From Caproicibacter sp046707225 (lineage in GTDB: Bacteria > Bacillota > Clostridia > Oscillospirales > Acutalibacteraceae), in the NCBI RefSeq assembly GCF_046707225.1, contig NZ_JBJKOP010000051.1, positions 62,001 through 126,000 of the forward strand: a DNA stretch of 64,000 bases, read 5' to 3'. The notes below the pieces were generated by a model. The model was not told the origin of the DNA. It saw only the letters and a list, made by a program, of their open reading frames with translations, and did not search any database. Every line of letters begins with the position of its first letter. Positions within the stretch are counted from its first letter, which is position 1. A program made the position numbers and the translations under genes. Shown here one piece after another: positions 15,828 to 24,223 of the stretch.

Positions 15828-16932
15828 AATCTGCGTCTACGCCATCTGCAAAAACGAGGAGCAGTTTGTCGACCGCTGGATGGACTCCATGAGCGAGGCG
15901 GACCTGGTGGTTGTCACCGATACCGGCTCCACGGACAAAACCGCGGAAAAGCTGATTTCGCGCGGAGCGGTCGTCTATTCCGAAGGAATTAATCCCTGGA
16001 GGTTCGACGAAGCAAGGAACCGCTCGCTTAACCACGTTCCGGAGGACGTCGACATCTGCGTCTGCACCGATCTTGACGAAATTTTTGAAAAGGGCTGGCG
16101 TCGCTGTATTGAAAAGGCGTGGCAAAAGGGTACAACCATGGGCAAATACCTGTATAACTGGAGCCTGAAGCCGGACGGAACCCCCGCGGTGCAGTTCCGT
16201 TACTTTAAATGCCACGCAAGACACGGCTACCGCTGGATCCATCCCGTTCACGAATGCCTTGGCTATGTCGGGACTGAGCCGCAGCAGGTGGTCTTTATCC
16301 CCGGGATGGTTCTGAATCATCACCCCGACCCGAACAAATCGAGAAGCTCCTATCTGCCGCTTTTGGAAATGGCCGTAAAGGAAGAGCCGAGCGACGACCG
16401 CATGACGTATTACCTGGGCCGGGAATATATGTACCGGGGGCGCTGGCAGGACTGTATCAATACCATGCTGCGTTATCTCTCCCTGCCCACCGCCGTCTGG
16501 CGGGAGGAGCGCTGTGCTTCCATGCGCTGGACCGCCGCTTCCTTTTTCAGCCTGTCGCAGGTTTCGGAAGCATACCGCTGGTATTACCGCGCAATCGGCG
16601 AAGCCCCCTGGATGCGCGACGCTTATGTGGAATTTGCCAGGATGGCTTACCGGCTCGGCGACTGGCCGACCGTATTTTGCATGACGGAAGAAGCGCTCAA
16701 AATCCGCGAGCGCTCCCCTGTTTATGTCAACGCGGCTTACGCATGGGATTATACGCCCGACGATCTCTGCTCCATCGCCTGCTTTCAGCTGGGGATGTAT
16801 GAGCGTTCCCTGGCGCACGCAAAGGCCGCGCTGGCGTTCAGCCCGGAGGACCAGAGGCTGAAAAACAATCTCAGTCTGATCGAGAAAAAGCTGAAAGAAA
16901 CTTCGCCGGAACATGAGAAATCCCCCGGATGA
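15814..16932 (+). CDS. Family 2 glycosyltransferase with TPR-like C-terminal half (copy 2)
   Basis: Starts MRQYKICVYAICKNEEQFVDR at ATG 15814 behind GGAAGGAG and overlaps the previous gene by 14 bases. It repeats the same architecture: nucleotide-sugar site TDTGSTDKT, PWRFDEARNRSLNHVPEDVD, DLDEIFEKGWRR, and HPDPNKSRSSYLPLLEMAVK, then TPR-like helices to the end (about residues 205-365). Tandem copies with conserved catalytic residues suggest transfer of two successive or alternative sugars to the same acceptor. Last gene of the collagen operon; the hairpin terminator overlaps its stop codon. Confidence 0.88.
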   Translation: MRQYKICVYAICKNEEQFVDRWMDSMSEADLVVVTDTGSTDKTAEKLISRGAVVYSEGINPWRFDEARNRSLNHVPEDVDICVCTDLDEIFEKGWRRCIEKAWQKGTTMGKYLYNWSLKPDGTPAVQFRYFKCHARHGYRWIHPVHECLGYVGTEPQQVVFIPGMVLNHHPDPNKSRSSYLPLLEMAVKEEPSDDRMTYYLGREYMYRGRWQDCINTMLRYLSLPTAVWREERCASMRWTAASFFSLSQVSEAYRWYYRAIGEAPWMRDAYVEFARMAYRLGDWPTVFCMTEEALKIRERSPVYVNAAYAWDYTPDDLCSIACFQLGMYERSLAHAKAALAFSPEDQRLKNNLSLIEKKLKETSPEHEKSPG

Positions 16933-16955
16933 TAACAAAATCCATCCGGGGGATC
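16919..16955. terminator. Hairpin between convergent operons
   Basis: ATCCCCCGGATG and its complement CATCCGGGGGAT enclose an 11-base loop, with the 5' arm overlapping the stop codon of the second glycosyltransferase. The flanking T-run is weak, so termination efficiency is uncertain, but no other terminator separates the convergent operons. Confidence 0.65.
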
Positions 16956-16977
16956 GCATAGGGCTATTCGGTTGATT

Positions 16978-18150
16978 TTACTTGCCTGCTTTCAGGTAAT
17001 CGCAGGCAAACCGGGCATAAAACGCGGAGCCGCGCTGCAGGGCCGCCTCATCCACCTTGAATTTGTCGCTGTGGTTGGAATAAACCGCGCCGATGTCCGG
17101 ATTGCCCGCGCCGAGAAATGCAAAATAGCCGGGCGCTTTTTCCATGTAATAGCAGAAATCCTCTGAACCCGTCAGTTTCTCGACCGAAATGATTCCATCC
17201 TCTCCGTACAGTCCGACGGCGGCGTCATGCGCAACGCGGTTCAGAAGAGCATCGTCGTTACTGACCGGATCCGTGAATTTTGCGTATTCCACCTCCGCGG
17301 TCGCGCCGAATACCGAAGCGGTCTGCTGTGCGATTTTTTTCAGAACGTCTTGTGCATCGTCGGCCGTTTTCCTCGAAAACGTACGCAGGGTTCCTTCCAT
17401 CTCCACACGCTGTGGAATAATGTTGAACCGGTCGCCGCCATGAATGGTGCCGACCGTTACTACCAGCGGACTCAGCGGGTCGTTCATCCGGCTGACATAG
17501 CTCTGCAAATTCATGACGATGGAGGAGGCCGCTGCAATCGCGTCCGTTCCAAGGTGAGGGGTGGAACCGTGAGCGGCCGCGCCCTTCACAATGATTTTAA
17601 AGGACGCCGCGGCAGCCATGCGGCTGCCCTCCTGAACATTGATTTTCGGGCCGCGCATCACCGCGAAAATATGCATTCCCATCACGGCGTCGACGCCGTC
17701 CATCACGCCTTCTTTCACCATGTATTCCGCGCCGTTGCCGGCTTCCTCGGCAGGCTGAAAAATCAGCTTTACGTCGCCTTCCAGCTCGTCCCTGATCTCC
17801 GTCAGGATTTTTGCCGCGCCGAGCAGCATGGAAATATGGCAGTCATGCCCGCAGGCGTGCATTTTACCGGGATTCTGCGAACGGAACGGAACATCCGCGT
17901 TTTCCTGAATCGGAAGGGCGTCGATATCCGCCCGAAGGGCGACCGTTTTTCCGGGTTTTCCTCCGTGGATCATACCCGTTACCCCTGTTTTGGAATAGCG
18001 CTTTGTTTCAATGCCCATGCCCTTGAGTTCGGCTTCAATGGTATTTGTGGTATTCTCCTCTTCCCAGCTCAGTTCCGGGTGCTGGTGAAAGTATCTTCTT
18101 TGTTCAATGATATAGCTTTCATATTTTTCCGCAAGTTCTTTGATCGGCAT
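16978..18150 (-). CDS. M20-family metal-dependent amidohydrolase (N-acyl amino acid or peptide hydrolase)
   Basis: The 390-residue protein has the M20D pattern: RRYFHQHPELSWEE at the N-terminus, metal ligands in MHACGHDCHISMLLGAA and FQPAEEAGNGA, GMHIF, and SEDFCYYMEKAPGYF near the C-terminus. Relatives hydrolyse N-acetyl-diaminopimelate, hippurate or other N-acyl amino acids. It is the last gene of the peptide operon; its start lies 31 bases inside the end of the aminotransferase gene, so the two are translationally linked. In this context it probably deacylates or cleaves an imported peptide-like compound. Cytoplasmic. Confidence 0.87.
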   Translation of the reverse strand: MPIKELAEKYESYIIEQRRYFHQHPELSWEEENTTNTIEAELKGMGIETKRYSKTGVTGMIHGGKPGKTVALRADIDALPIQENADVPFRSQNPGKMHACGHDCHISMLLGAAKILTEIRDELEGDVKLIFQPAEEAGNGAEYMVKEGVMDGVDAVMGMHIFAVMRGPKINVQEGSRMAAAASFKIIVKGAAAHGSTPHLGTDAIAAASSIVMNLQSYVSRMNDPLSPLVVTVGTIHGGDRFNIIPQRVEMEGTLRTFSRKTADDAQDVLKKIAQQTASVFGATAEVEYAKFTDPVSNDDALLNRVAHDAAVGLYGEDGIISVEKLTGSEDFCYYMEKAPGYFAFLGAGNPDIGAVYSNHSDKFKVDEAALQRGSAFYARFACDYLKAGK

Positions 18151-19333
18151 CCTGTATCCCTTCCTTTTCCAATTTCAGATTTTTTACAAAGTTAGAAATT
18201 CGTTTTACGCCTTTCAGAAGATTTTTCTGAGAAGTGACATACGAAATCCGAACGTACTCCGTTCCGCCCGGCCCAAACGCGGTTCCGGGTACCACAGCCA
18301 CCCTTGCTTCGCGCAGCAGTCGCATTGCAAAATCCTCGGAAGTGAGTCCCGTTCCCGAAATATTTACATAAAGGTAAAATGCGCCGTTCGGCTTCACGCA
18401 TTTTAAACCTTCAATTTTTTCAATTCCCTCGACCAGCAAATCTCTTCGAACGCGAAATTCGTCGATCATTTGCCTAACGGAATTCTGCGGGCCGCTCAGC
18501 GCTTCCACCGCGGCGTACTGCGCCATCGTGTTGACGCAGGAAATCACGTCGTCCTGCATGCTGATCATCAGGCGGATTATTTCCGGAGAGGACACCGCAT
18601 AGCCGACGCGCCACCCCGTCATCGCATAAGTCTTGGAAAAGCTGTCGATGATAACCGTCCGCTCCTGCATGCCGGGAAAAGACGCGATGCTCACAACGGG
18701 TACTCCCCCGTAATTGTAATCCTGATATACCTCGTCGGAAATGACATAAAGATCATGTTTCACGGCAATCTCCGCTATTTTCCCGAGCGTCTCCGGGCTG
18801 ATGATACTCCCGACCGGATTGGAGGGAGAGTTGAGCAGAATTGCTTTCGTTTTCGGCGTAACCGCTTTTTCCAGATCTTCACAATCCATGATGAAGCCGT
18901 TTTCCTCACGCAGGGTGACAAATTTCGGCACGGCACCGATGGAAATCGCCTGGCCGAGATAATTGGAAAACAACGGAACCCCGATGATGATTTCGTCCCC
19001 CGGATTCATCAGCGCTTTCATGGAAAGGTACAGCGCTCCGGTCGCCCCGTTTGTTACAATCACCTGCTGTTCCGGGTCTGCGTGAATTCCTTTCCTTTTC
19101 CCTACGCTTTCGGCGATTAAGGCTCTCAGCTGAGGAATGCCGGCGCTGACGGTGTACCCGGTTTTTCCCTCGTGAAGCGCCTTGCAGGCTGCTTCCACAA
19201 TATGCTCCGGCGTCGGGAAGTCCGGCTCGCCGACCATCAGCTTGACGCAGTCGTCCATTTTTACGGCAAGATTGAAAATCTTGCGGATTCCGGAAGTCGG
19301 CGCGGCCAGCGCGTTGACGGATAAACTTTTCAT
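18119..19333 (-). CDS. Class I/II PLP-dependent aminotransferase
   Basis: The 404-residue protein is a fold-type I aminotransferase of the aspartate/aromatic group: NGATGALYLSMKALMNPGDE, NSPSNPVGS, SDEVYQDYNYGG and the PLP lysine in SFSKTYAMTGWRVGY (near residue 238), then VRISYVTS with the carboxylate-binding arginine. It would transfer the amino group of an amino acid released by the flanking hydrolases to a 2-oxo acid. It lies 35 bases after the first AbgB-like gene in the leftward peptide operon. Amino acid specificity is not readable from the sequence. Confidence 0.88.
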   Translation of the reverse strand: MKSLSVNALAAPTSGIRKIFNLAVKMDDCVKLMVGEPDFPTPEHIVEAACKALHEGKTGYTVSAGIPQLRALIAESVGKRKGIHADPEQQVIVTNGATGALYLSMKALMNPGDEIIIGVPLFSNYLGQAISIGAVPKFVTLREENGFIMDCEDLEKAVTPKTKAILLNSPSNPVGSIISPETLGKIAEIAVKHDLYVISDEVYQDYNYGGVPVVSIASFPGMQERTVIIDSFSKTYAMTGWRVGYAVSSPEIIRLMISMQDDVISCVNTMAQYAAVEALSGPQNSVRQMIDEFRVRRDLLVEGIEKIEGLKCVKPNGAFYLYVNISGTGLTSEDFAMRLLREARVAVVPGTAFGPGGTEYVRISYVTSQKNLLKGVKRISNFVKNLKLEKEGIQDADQRTCGKI

Positions 19334-19368
19334 CGTATCTCTCCTAACTTGATTTCAGACAATGCCGA

Positions 19369-20793
19369 TTACCGGAGCGCCGCGGGTTCTACCTCCGGCG
19401 GAATCGGGCAAAGATAGCTCTCTCCATGCAGGGTTTCCTTCCACTCTTCCCGCGCCCGGCTCACGATTTCAGGGTGCTCAAAAAGCTCCGCCGCGGTCAG
19501 CGCGATGGTTTTCGCCGCCAGCAGCATTCCCTTGTGGCAAATTCCGGACTTTCCCTGCGAAACCACCTGCCAGGAGTGCCCGGGGGTGCCGAAAGCCTGT
19601 GTCGCGGCGGAGCACTGTGCGGTAGGCACAATCCAGCTGACGTCACCGACGTCCGTTGACCCGGGCATCGGCGTATCCGACTTTTGATAAGGCCTGACAA
19701 AACCGGCAATTCCGGTTTCCCGGATGACTCCGAGCTCTTCCCGGTCGCGAACCCGGGCGTTCGCGGTTGCTTTCTGGGTCGCAGTCAGCGTTTCTCCGAT
19801 TTCTTTCGCAAACCCGATCTCCTCGCCGTCAGCCTGCCACGGGCCCAGCTCTTTCATCTTTTCGCTCATCAGACGACTCAGGGTATCGTTCGGAATATAA
19901 TCGGTATAGCCGCTGTCAATGACGGTTTCGAAGGCGGTGCCGGTCATTAGTGCCGCACCCTTTGCAATTTTAACCACGCGGTCAAAAATTTCTTTCGCCT
20001 GCCGGAATTTCGGGGCGCGAACCACATACAGGACTTCCGCGTTTGCCTGCACCACATTCGGGGAAAGCCCGCCCGCGTTCGTGATCGCGTAATGGATTCT
20101 TGCCTCCGGAATCACATGCTCGCGCAGGTAGTTGGCGCCGACGTTCATCAGTTCCACGGCGTCCAGCGCGCTGCGGCCAAGCTGCGGAGCCGCGGCCGCG
20201 TGAGAGCTGGTTCCGCTGAATTTGAAATACGCCTGTGTCACGGCAAGGCTGCTGCATCCCCAGACTTCGTTCATATCGCCCGGATGCCAGGAGAGAGCCG
20301 CGTCCGCATCATCAAAGACTCCCTCGCGCGCCATAAACGCTTTTCCGCTCCCTACTTCTTCCGCAGGGCATCCGTAGTACCGAACCGTCCCCGAAAGTCG
20401 ATGCTTCTTAATATAATCCTTGACCGCTACGGCGGCCGCCAGGGCCCCGACGCCAAGGGCGTTATGGCCGCAGCCATGCCCGCTGCCGCCCGGAACCAGC
20501 GGCTTTTTTTCCGTAACTCCGGCTGCCTGGCTCAATTCAAACAAAGCGTCAAATTCACCCAGAATCGCAATCACGGGTTTCCCGCTGCCGAAACTGCCGA
20601 CGAAAGCCGTCTGCATTCCGGCAAGCCCTGTTGTAACCTCAAATCCCTCTTCCCGCAGAATTTTACAGAGCAATTCCGCAGACTGATGTTCTTCAAACCG
20701 TGTTTCCGCATAATCCCAGATGGAATCGCTTGCCTGCTCATAAAGTTCCTTTTTCCCGTCAATCAGCATGGATATTTTATCTTTGCACGCCAT
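19369..20793 (-). CDS. AbgB-like M20 amidohydrolase (copy 1)
   Basis: At 474 residues this matches the size of AbgB, the catalytic subunit of p-aminobenzoyl-glutamate hydrolase. Diagnostic segments are WDYAETRFEE, SGHGCGHNALGVGALAAA (metal ligands), CPAEEVGSGKAFM, LSWHPGD, SSHAAAAPQLGRSALDAVELM and TPGHSWQVVSQGKSG. It lies directly downstream of a closely related copy (20816-22237), with 22 bases between. The family cleaves amide bonds in peptide-like compounds; the AbgA partner of the E. coli enzyme is not in this operon, so the substrate may differ from aminobenzoyl-glutamate. Confidence 0.87.
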   Translation of the reverse strand: MACKDKISMLIDGKKELYEQASDSIWDYAETRFEEHQSAELLCKILREEGFEVTTGLAGMQTAFVGSFGSGKPVIAILGEFDALFELSQAAGVTEKKPLVPGGSGHGCGHNALGVGALAAAVAVKDYIKKHRLSGTVRYYGCPAEEVGSGKAFMAREGVFDDADAALSWHPGDMNEVWGCSSLAVTQAYFKFSGTSSHAAAAPQLGRSALDAVELMNVGANYLREHVIPEARIHYAITNAGGLSPNVVQANAEVLYVVRAPKFRQAKEIFDRVVKIAKGAALMTGTAFETVIDSGYTDYIPNDTLSRLMSEKMKELGPWQADGEEIGFAKEIGETLTATQKATANARVRDREELGVIRETGIAGFVRPYQKSDTPMPGSTDVGDVSWIVPTAQCSAATQAFGTPGHSWQVVSQGKSGICHKGMLLAAKTIALTAAELFEHPEIVSRAREEWKETLHGESYLCPIPPEVEPAALR

Positions 20794-20815
20794 ATTTCAG
20801 TCCTCCTTTCATCAG

Positions 20816-22237
20816 TCAGCGCGAGGCATGCGGCTGAAAGCCTTCCGGTATCAGGCAGTCGTATGGTTCTCCGTTTCGCCTTTCTTTCAGTTCCTCTTTC
20901 GCCCGTTCGCAGAGTTCCGGATTTTGAAACAGCCTGAGCCCCGTCAGGGCCATTACTTTGCCGGCATACAGCATCCCCGTGTGGCTGATCCCGGATTTTC
21001 CCTGCGAAACGATCTGCCAGGAATGCCCCGGTGTGCCGAGCGCCTGCGTGGCGGCGGTCAGCTGAACCGTCGGTACATTCCAGCTCACGTCGCCCACATC
21101 GGTGGAAAACGGCATCGCCTTTTCCGTCGGATGGTAGGGCACCACAAATTCGGCCAGTGCGCAGCTTTTCAGCCGTTCCGCAGTCTTTTGGTCAAACCGG
21201 CCCAAGCCGGCCGCTTTCTGCTCCGGAGTCAGGGTCTTTTCAATTTCCCTCGCAAACGCCTGATCTTCCTCACTGAAAACCGGTCCTCCCAATTCTTCCA
21301 TCACTTCCTGCATCACCTTGCCAAGCGTGTCGTTTGGAACCAGGTCGGCGGTCCCCCCGTCCGGGACGATTTCGACCTGTGTTTCTGTCATCAGGGCCGC
21401 GCCCTTTGCAATGTCGCAGACACGGTCGTAAATTTCCCTTACCTGAGAAATCGTCGGCGCACGCAAAAGATAAAGAACTTCCGCTTTGGCCTGAACCACG
21501 TTCGGAGAAACTCCGCCCGAGTCGGTAACGGCATAGTGCATTCTGGCGTCCTCCATCACATGCTCCCGCAGAAAATTCACTCCCACATCCATCAGTTCCA
21601 CCGCGTCGAGGGCGCTGCGGCCCAGGTGCGGGTCGCTGGCAGCGTGGGAACTGGTCCCACTGAAAACAAAATAGGTTTCAATATTGGCAAGCGTGCTGGA
21701 AGCCATGACGCGGTTCAGGTCACCCGGATGCCAGGTGATTGCCGCATCCAGTCCGTCAAAGAGATGGTCGCGGGCCATAAAGACCTTGCCGCCCCCGCCC
21801 TCTTCCGCCGGGCAGCCGTAATATCTTACGGTGCCAGGGCCTCCGGTCTCCTTCAGATAATCTTTCAGCGCAATCGCGGCCGCAAGCGATGCCACACCCA
21901 GCGCGTTATGTCCGCATCCGTGTCCGTTTGCGCCCTGAATCAGCGGCTTTTTCTCCGCGATGCAGGGCTCCTGGCTCAGGCTGGAAAGCGCGTCGTACTC
22001 GCCGAGCAGGGCGATGACCGGCTTGCCGCCGCCATAAGTCGCAAGGAACGCGGTGTCCATACCCGCAACTCCGGTTTCGACCTGAAAGCCCTCCCGTTTC
22101 AGGATTTCACAAAGCAGCGCGGCCGATTTGGTTTCCTGAAAGCGGGTTTCCGCAAGTTCCCAGATCCGGTCCGCCGCATCAAGATACCGCACGGATTTCT
22201 CGTCGATGGAAGCCAGTATGGATTCCGTTTCCGTCAT
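20816..22237 (-). CDS. AbgB-like M20 amidohydrolase (copy 2)
   Basis: The 473-residue tandem paralog of the previous gene has WELAETRFQE, NGHGCGHNALGVASLAAA, CPAEEGGGGKVFM, ITWHPGDLNR, SSHAASDPHLGRSALDAVELM and TPGHSWQIVSQGKSG. All metal-ligand positions visible in copy 1 are kept, so both copies should be active. It follows the OppC-type permease gene after a 65-base gap containing a strong hairpin, which may lower expression of the hydrolases relative to the transporter. Two divergent copies suggest two related substrates or a heteromeric enzyme. Confidence 0.87.
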   Translation of the reverse strand: MTETESILASIDEKSVRYLDAADRIWELAETRFQETKSAALLCEILKREGFQVETGVAGMDTAFLATYGGGKPVIALLGEYDALSSLSQEPCIAEKKPLIQGANGHGCGHNALGVASLAAAIALKDYLKETGGPGTVRYYGCPAEEGGGGKVFMARDHLFDGLDAAITWHPGDLNRVMASSTLANIETYFVFSGTSSHAASDPHLGRSALDAVELMDVGVNFLREHVMEDARMHYAVTDSGGVSPNVVQAKAEVLYLLRAPTISQVREIYDRVCDIAKGAALMTETQVEIVPDGGTADLVPNDTLGKVMQEVMEELGGPVFSEEDQAFAREIEKTLTPEQKAAGLGRFDQKTAERLKSCALAEFVVPYHPTEKAMPFSTDVGDVSWNVPTVQLTAATQALGTPGHSWQIVSQGKSGISHTGMLYAGKVMALTGLRLFQNPELCERAKEELKERRNGEPYDCLIPEGFQPHASR

Positions 22238-22262
22238 AAGGCAATCCTTCTTTCAAAACGCA

Positions 22263-22283
22263 GCCCGCCGTCGCGCGGCGGGC
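22263..22283 (-). terminator. Intercistronic hairpin between permease and hydrolase genes
   Basis: GCCCGCCG and its complement with a 5-base loop, GC-only, followed on the minus strand by TGCGTTTTG. Probably a partial terminator or mRNA-stabilising structure within the operon. Confidence 0.5.
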
Positions 22284-22302
22284 CACAGTCGTAATTTCAT
22301 GA

Positions 22303-23238
22303 TCAGGACATACTTTTGGGATCGATCGCATCCCGAAGACCGTCGCCGACAAAATTGACCGCCAGAACGCTGAGCATGATCATCACTCCGGGCGGGACCC
22401 ACAGCCAGGGCTGAGAGGTCAGAATCGTCAGGGACTGCGCGTCGGTCAGCATGTTGCCCCAGCTTGCGGTCGGCGGCTGTACGCCGAGCCCGAGGAAGCT
22501 AAGCCCGGCCTCCATCAGGATATTGCCGGCGATGCCGAACGTCGCGTTGACCAGAATCGGCGCAAGAGTATTGGGCAGAATGTGCTTGAACAGCTTGCGC
22601 GGAACGTGATATCCAAGCGCGGTGCAGGCTTTCATATAATCGGACTGCTTTACGCTCAATACATTGCCGCGCACCAGCCGCGTCACCTGCGGCCAGCCCA
22701 AAAGCCCGAGGACCAGGGTAATGTTCCTTGTGTTCGGCCCGACGATGCTGACAACCACGAGAATCAGCATCAGTTGCGGGAACGACATGAAAATATCACA
22801 GATTCTCATGATCAGCATATCGATCGCCTTGCCGAAATAGCCGCTGATCAGGCCCAGGACCGTGCCGATGACAACGGAGATGGCGACCGTCAGGAACCCG
22901 ACCGTCAGGGAAACGCGCGTACCGAAGATCAGACGGCTCAGCACGTCTCTGCTGACGCGGTCCGTGCCGAGCGGATATTCTGCGGACGGCGCCGCGTTAA
23001 AGTTATTCGTAATTGCGTTCGGGTCGTGCGGGGCAATCGCCGGAGCAAACAACGCGCATACAATTAAAAGAAGAACGACCAAGACCCCCGCCACCGCGAG
23101 CTTATGTTTCAGAAAGCGGCGTATCACCATGTGCAAATAGGTTTCCTGCACGGCTCCGAATTCCAGCGTATCCGGCGTATCAGGTTCCGGTGCGCCGGGA
23201 TTGGCTGCGTTCGGTACTTTCAGTTCTGCAACTGCCAT
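22303..23238 (-). CDS. Peptide ABC transporter permease, OppC/DppC family
   Basis: The 311-residue membrane protein has a long cytoplasmic N-terminus, a first membrane helix (LAVAGVLVVLLLIVCALFAP), the OppC hallmark HPLGTDRVSRDVLSR-like segment (YPLGTDRVSRDVLSRLI), further helices, and the EAA loop (EAGLSFLGLGVQPPTASWG). It pairs with the OppB-type permease encoded just upstream to form the channel of a dipeptide/oligopeptide or nickel-type importer. The 14-base gap to the upstream gene indicates one transcript. Confidence 0.92.
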   Translation of the reverse strand: MAVAELKVPNAANPGAPEPDTPDTLEFGAVQETYLHMVIRRFLKHKLAVAGVLVVLLLIVCALFAPAIAPHDPNAITNNFNAAPSAEYPLGTDRVSRDVLSRLIFGTRVSLTVGFLTVAISVVIGTVLGLISGYFGKAIDMLIMRICDIFMSFPQLMLILVVVSIVGPNTRNITLVLGLLGWPQVTRLVRGNVLSVKQSDYMKACTALGYHVPRKLFKHILPNTLAPILVNATFGIAGNILMEAGLSFLGLGVQPPTASWGNMLTDAQSLTILTSQPWLWVPPGVMIMLSVLAVNFVGDGLRDAIDPKSMS

Positions 23239-23252
23239 GTCTTCTACTCCTT

Positions 23253-24203
23253 TTAATTGTATTTGACACGCGGGTCCACCACGGAATACATAATATCCGT
23301 CAGCAGATTCGCGGCCAGCACCATGACCGCGGCGATCAGGTTGATCGCCATTAAGGTCGGGTAATCGCGGCCTGAAATCGAATCGATGGTCAGCTGGCCG
23401 ATTCCGGGCCAGGCAAAGATCTGTTCCGTAATGACCGCGCCGCCGAACAGAAGAGGAATCTGCATGCCGATGACCGTAATAATGGTGATCAGCGCGTTGC
23501 GCAGGGCGTGCCGGTTGATAACGACGGATTCCTTCAAGCCTTTCGCGCGCGCGGTTCTCAAATAATCCTGCCCCAGAATTTCCAGCATGCCGGAACGGAC
23601 GTAACGGATATCCTGCCCGGCGATCTGCACCGCGAGCACAATCACAGGAAGGACCAGATGCGCGGCCGTGTCGCCAATGCCGTTGTTGCCGCCCAGTGTG
23701 AACATGCCCGAGGACGGCAAGACCTTCAGTTTAACCGCGAAGATATAAATCAGGCCGAGACCAAGGAAAAAGTTCGGGATGGAGACGCCGAAAAACGCTC
23801 CGCCGGTCGCGACATAATCCAGCGCGGAATTCTGGTGCGTCGCGCTGACAATGCCGAGCGGCACCGCGATCAGCAGTCCGACAATCAGGGAAAGACCCAT
23901 CAGCAGCATGGTCGGACCGATCCGCTGTGCCAACATATCGCCGACCGGCTGATACGTCGTCATGGAATAGCCGAAATTCAGCTGCAGGATGTTCACCAGC
24001 CAGTGCCAGTACTGCACATACAGCGGCTGATTCAGGCCGAGAGCCGCTTTCTTTAATTCCAGCGCGGCGCCCGTCACATTCGGGCTGACCATCATGTCGA
24101 CCGGATTTCCGGGGGCCATATTGACAATCAGAAAATCTATAATTGTAATCCCGAGCAGAATCGGAATTGCAATCAGAATCCGTCGGATAATATAGTTAAA
24201 CAA
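23253..24203 (-). CDS. Peptide ABC transporter permease, OppB/DppB family
   Basis: The 316-residue protein begins MFNYIIRRILIAIPILLGIT, the characteristic OppB start, followed by APGNPVDMM, the Met-Thr-Tyr region typical of these permeases, six membrane helices and the EAA motif region (ARAKGLKESVVINRHALRNAL). GVSIPNFFLGLGLIYIF matches the family. Forms the inner-membrane channel with the OppC-type partner. Twenty bases separate it from the upstream ATPase gene. Confidence 0.93.
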   Translation of the reverse strand: MFNYIIRRILIAIPILLGITIIDFLIVNMAPGNPVDMMVSPNVTGAALELKKAALGLNQPLYVQYWHWLVNILQLNFGYSMTTYQPVGDMLAQRIGPTMLLMGLSLIVGLLIAVPLGIVSATHQNSALDYVATGGAFFGVSIPNFFLGLGLIYIFAVKLKVLPSSGMFTLGGNNGIGDTAAHLVLPVIVLAVQIAGQDIRYVRSGMLEILGQDYLRTARAKGLKESVVINRHALRNALITIITVIGMQIPLLFGGAVITEQIFAWPGIGQLTIDSISGRDYPTLMAINLIAAVMVLAANLLTDIMYSVVDPRVKYN

Positions 24204-24223
24204 TCCAGTTCACCGGCCTTTCC

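Noticed and set aside
20768..22294. A 508-residue plus-strand open frame
   Set aside because: It overlies the AbgB-like gene on the opposite strand; only the minus strand shows family motifs and sensible spacing to neighbours.
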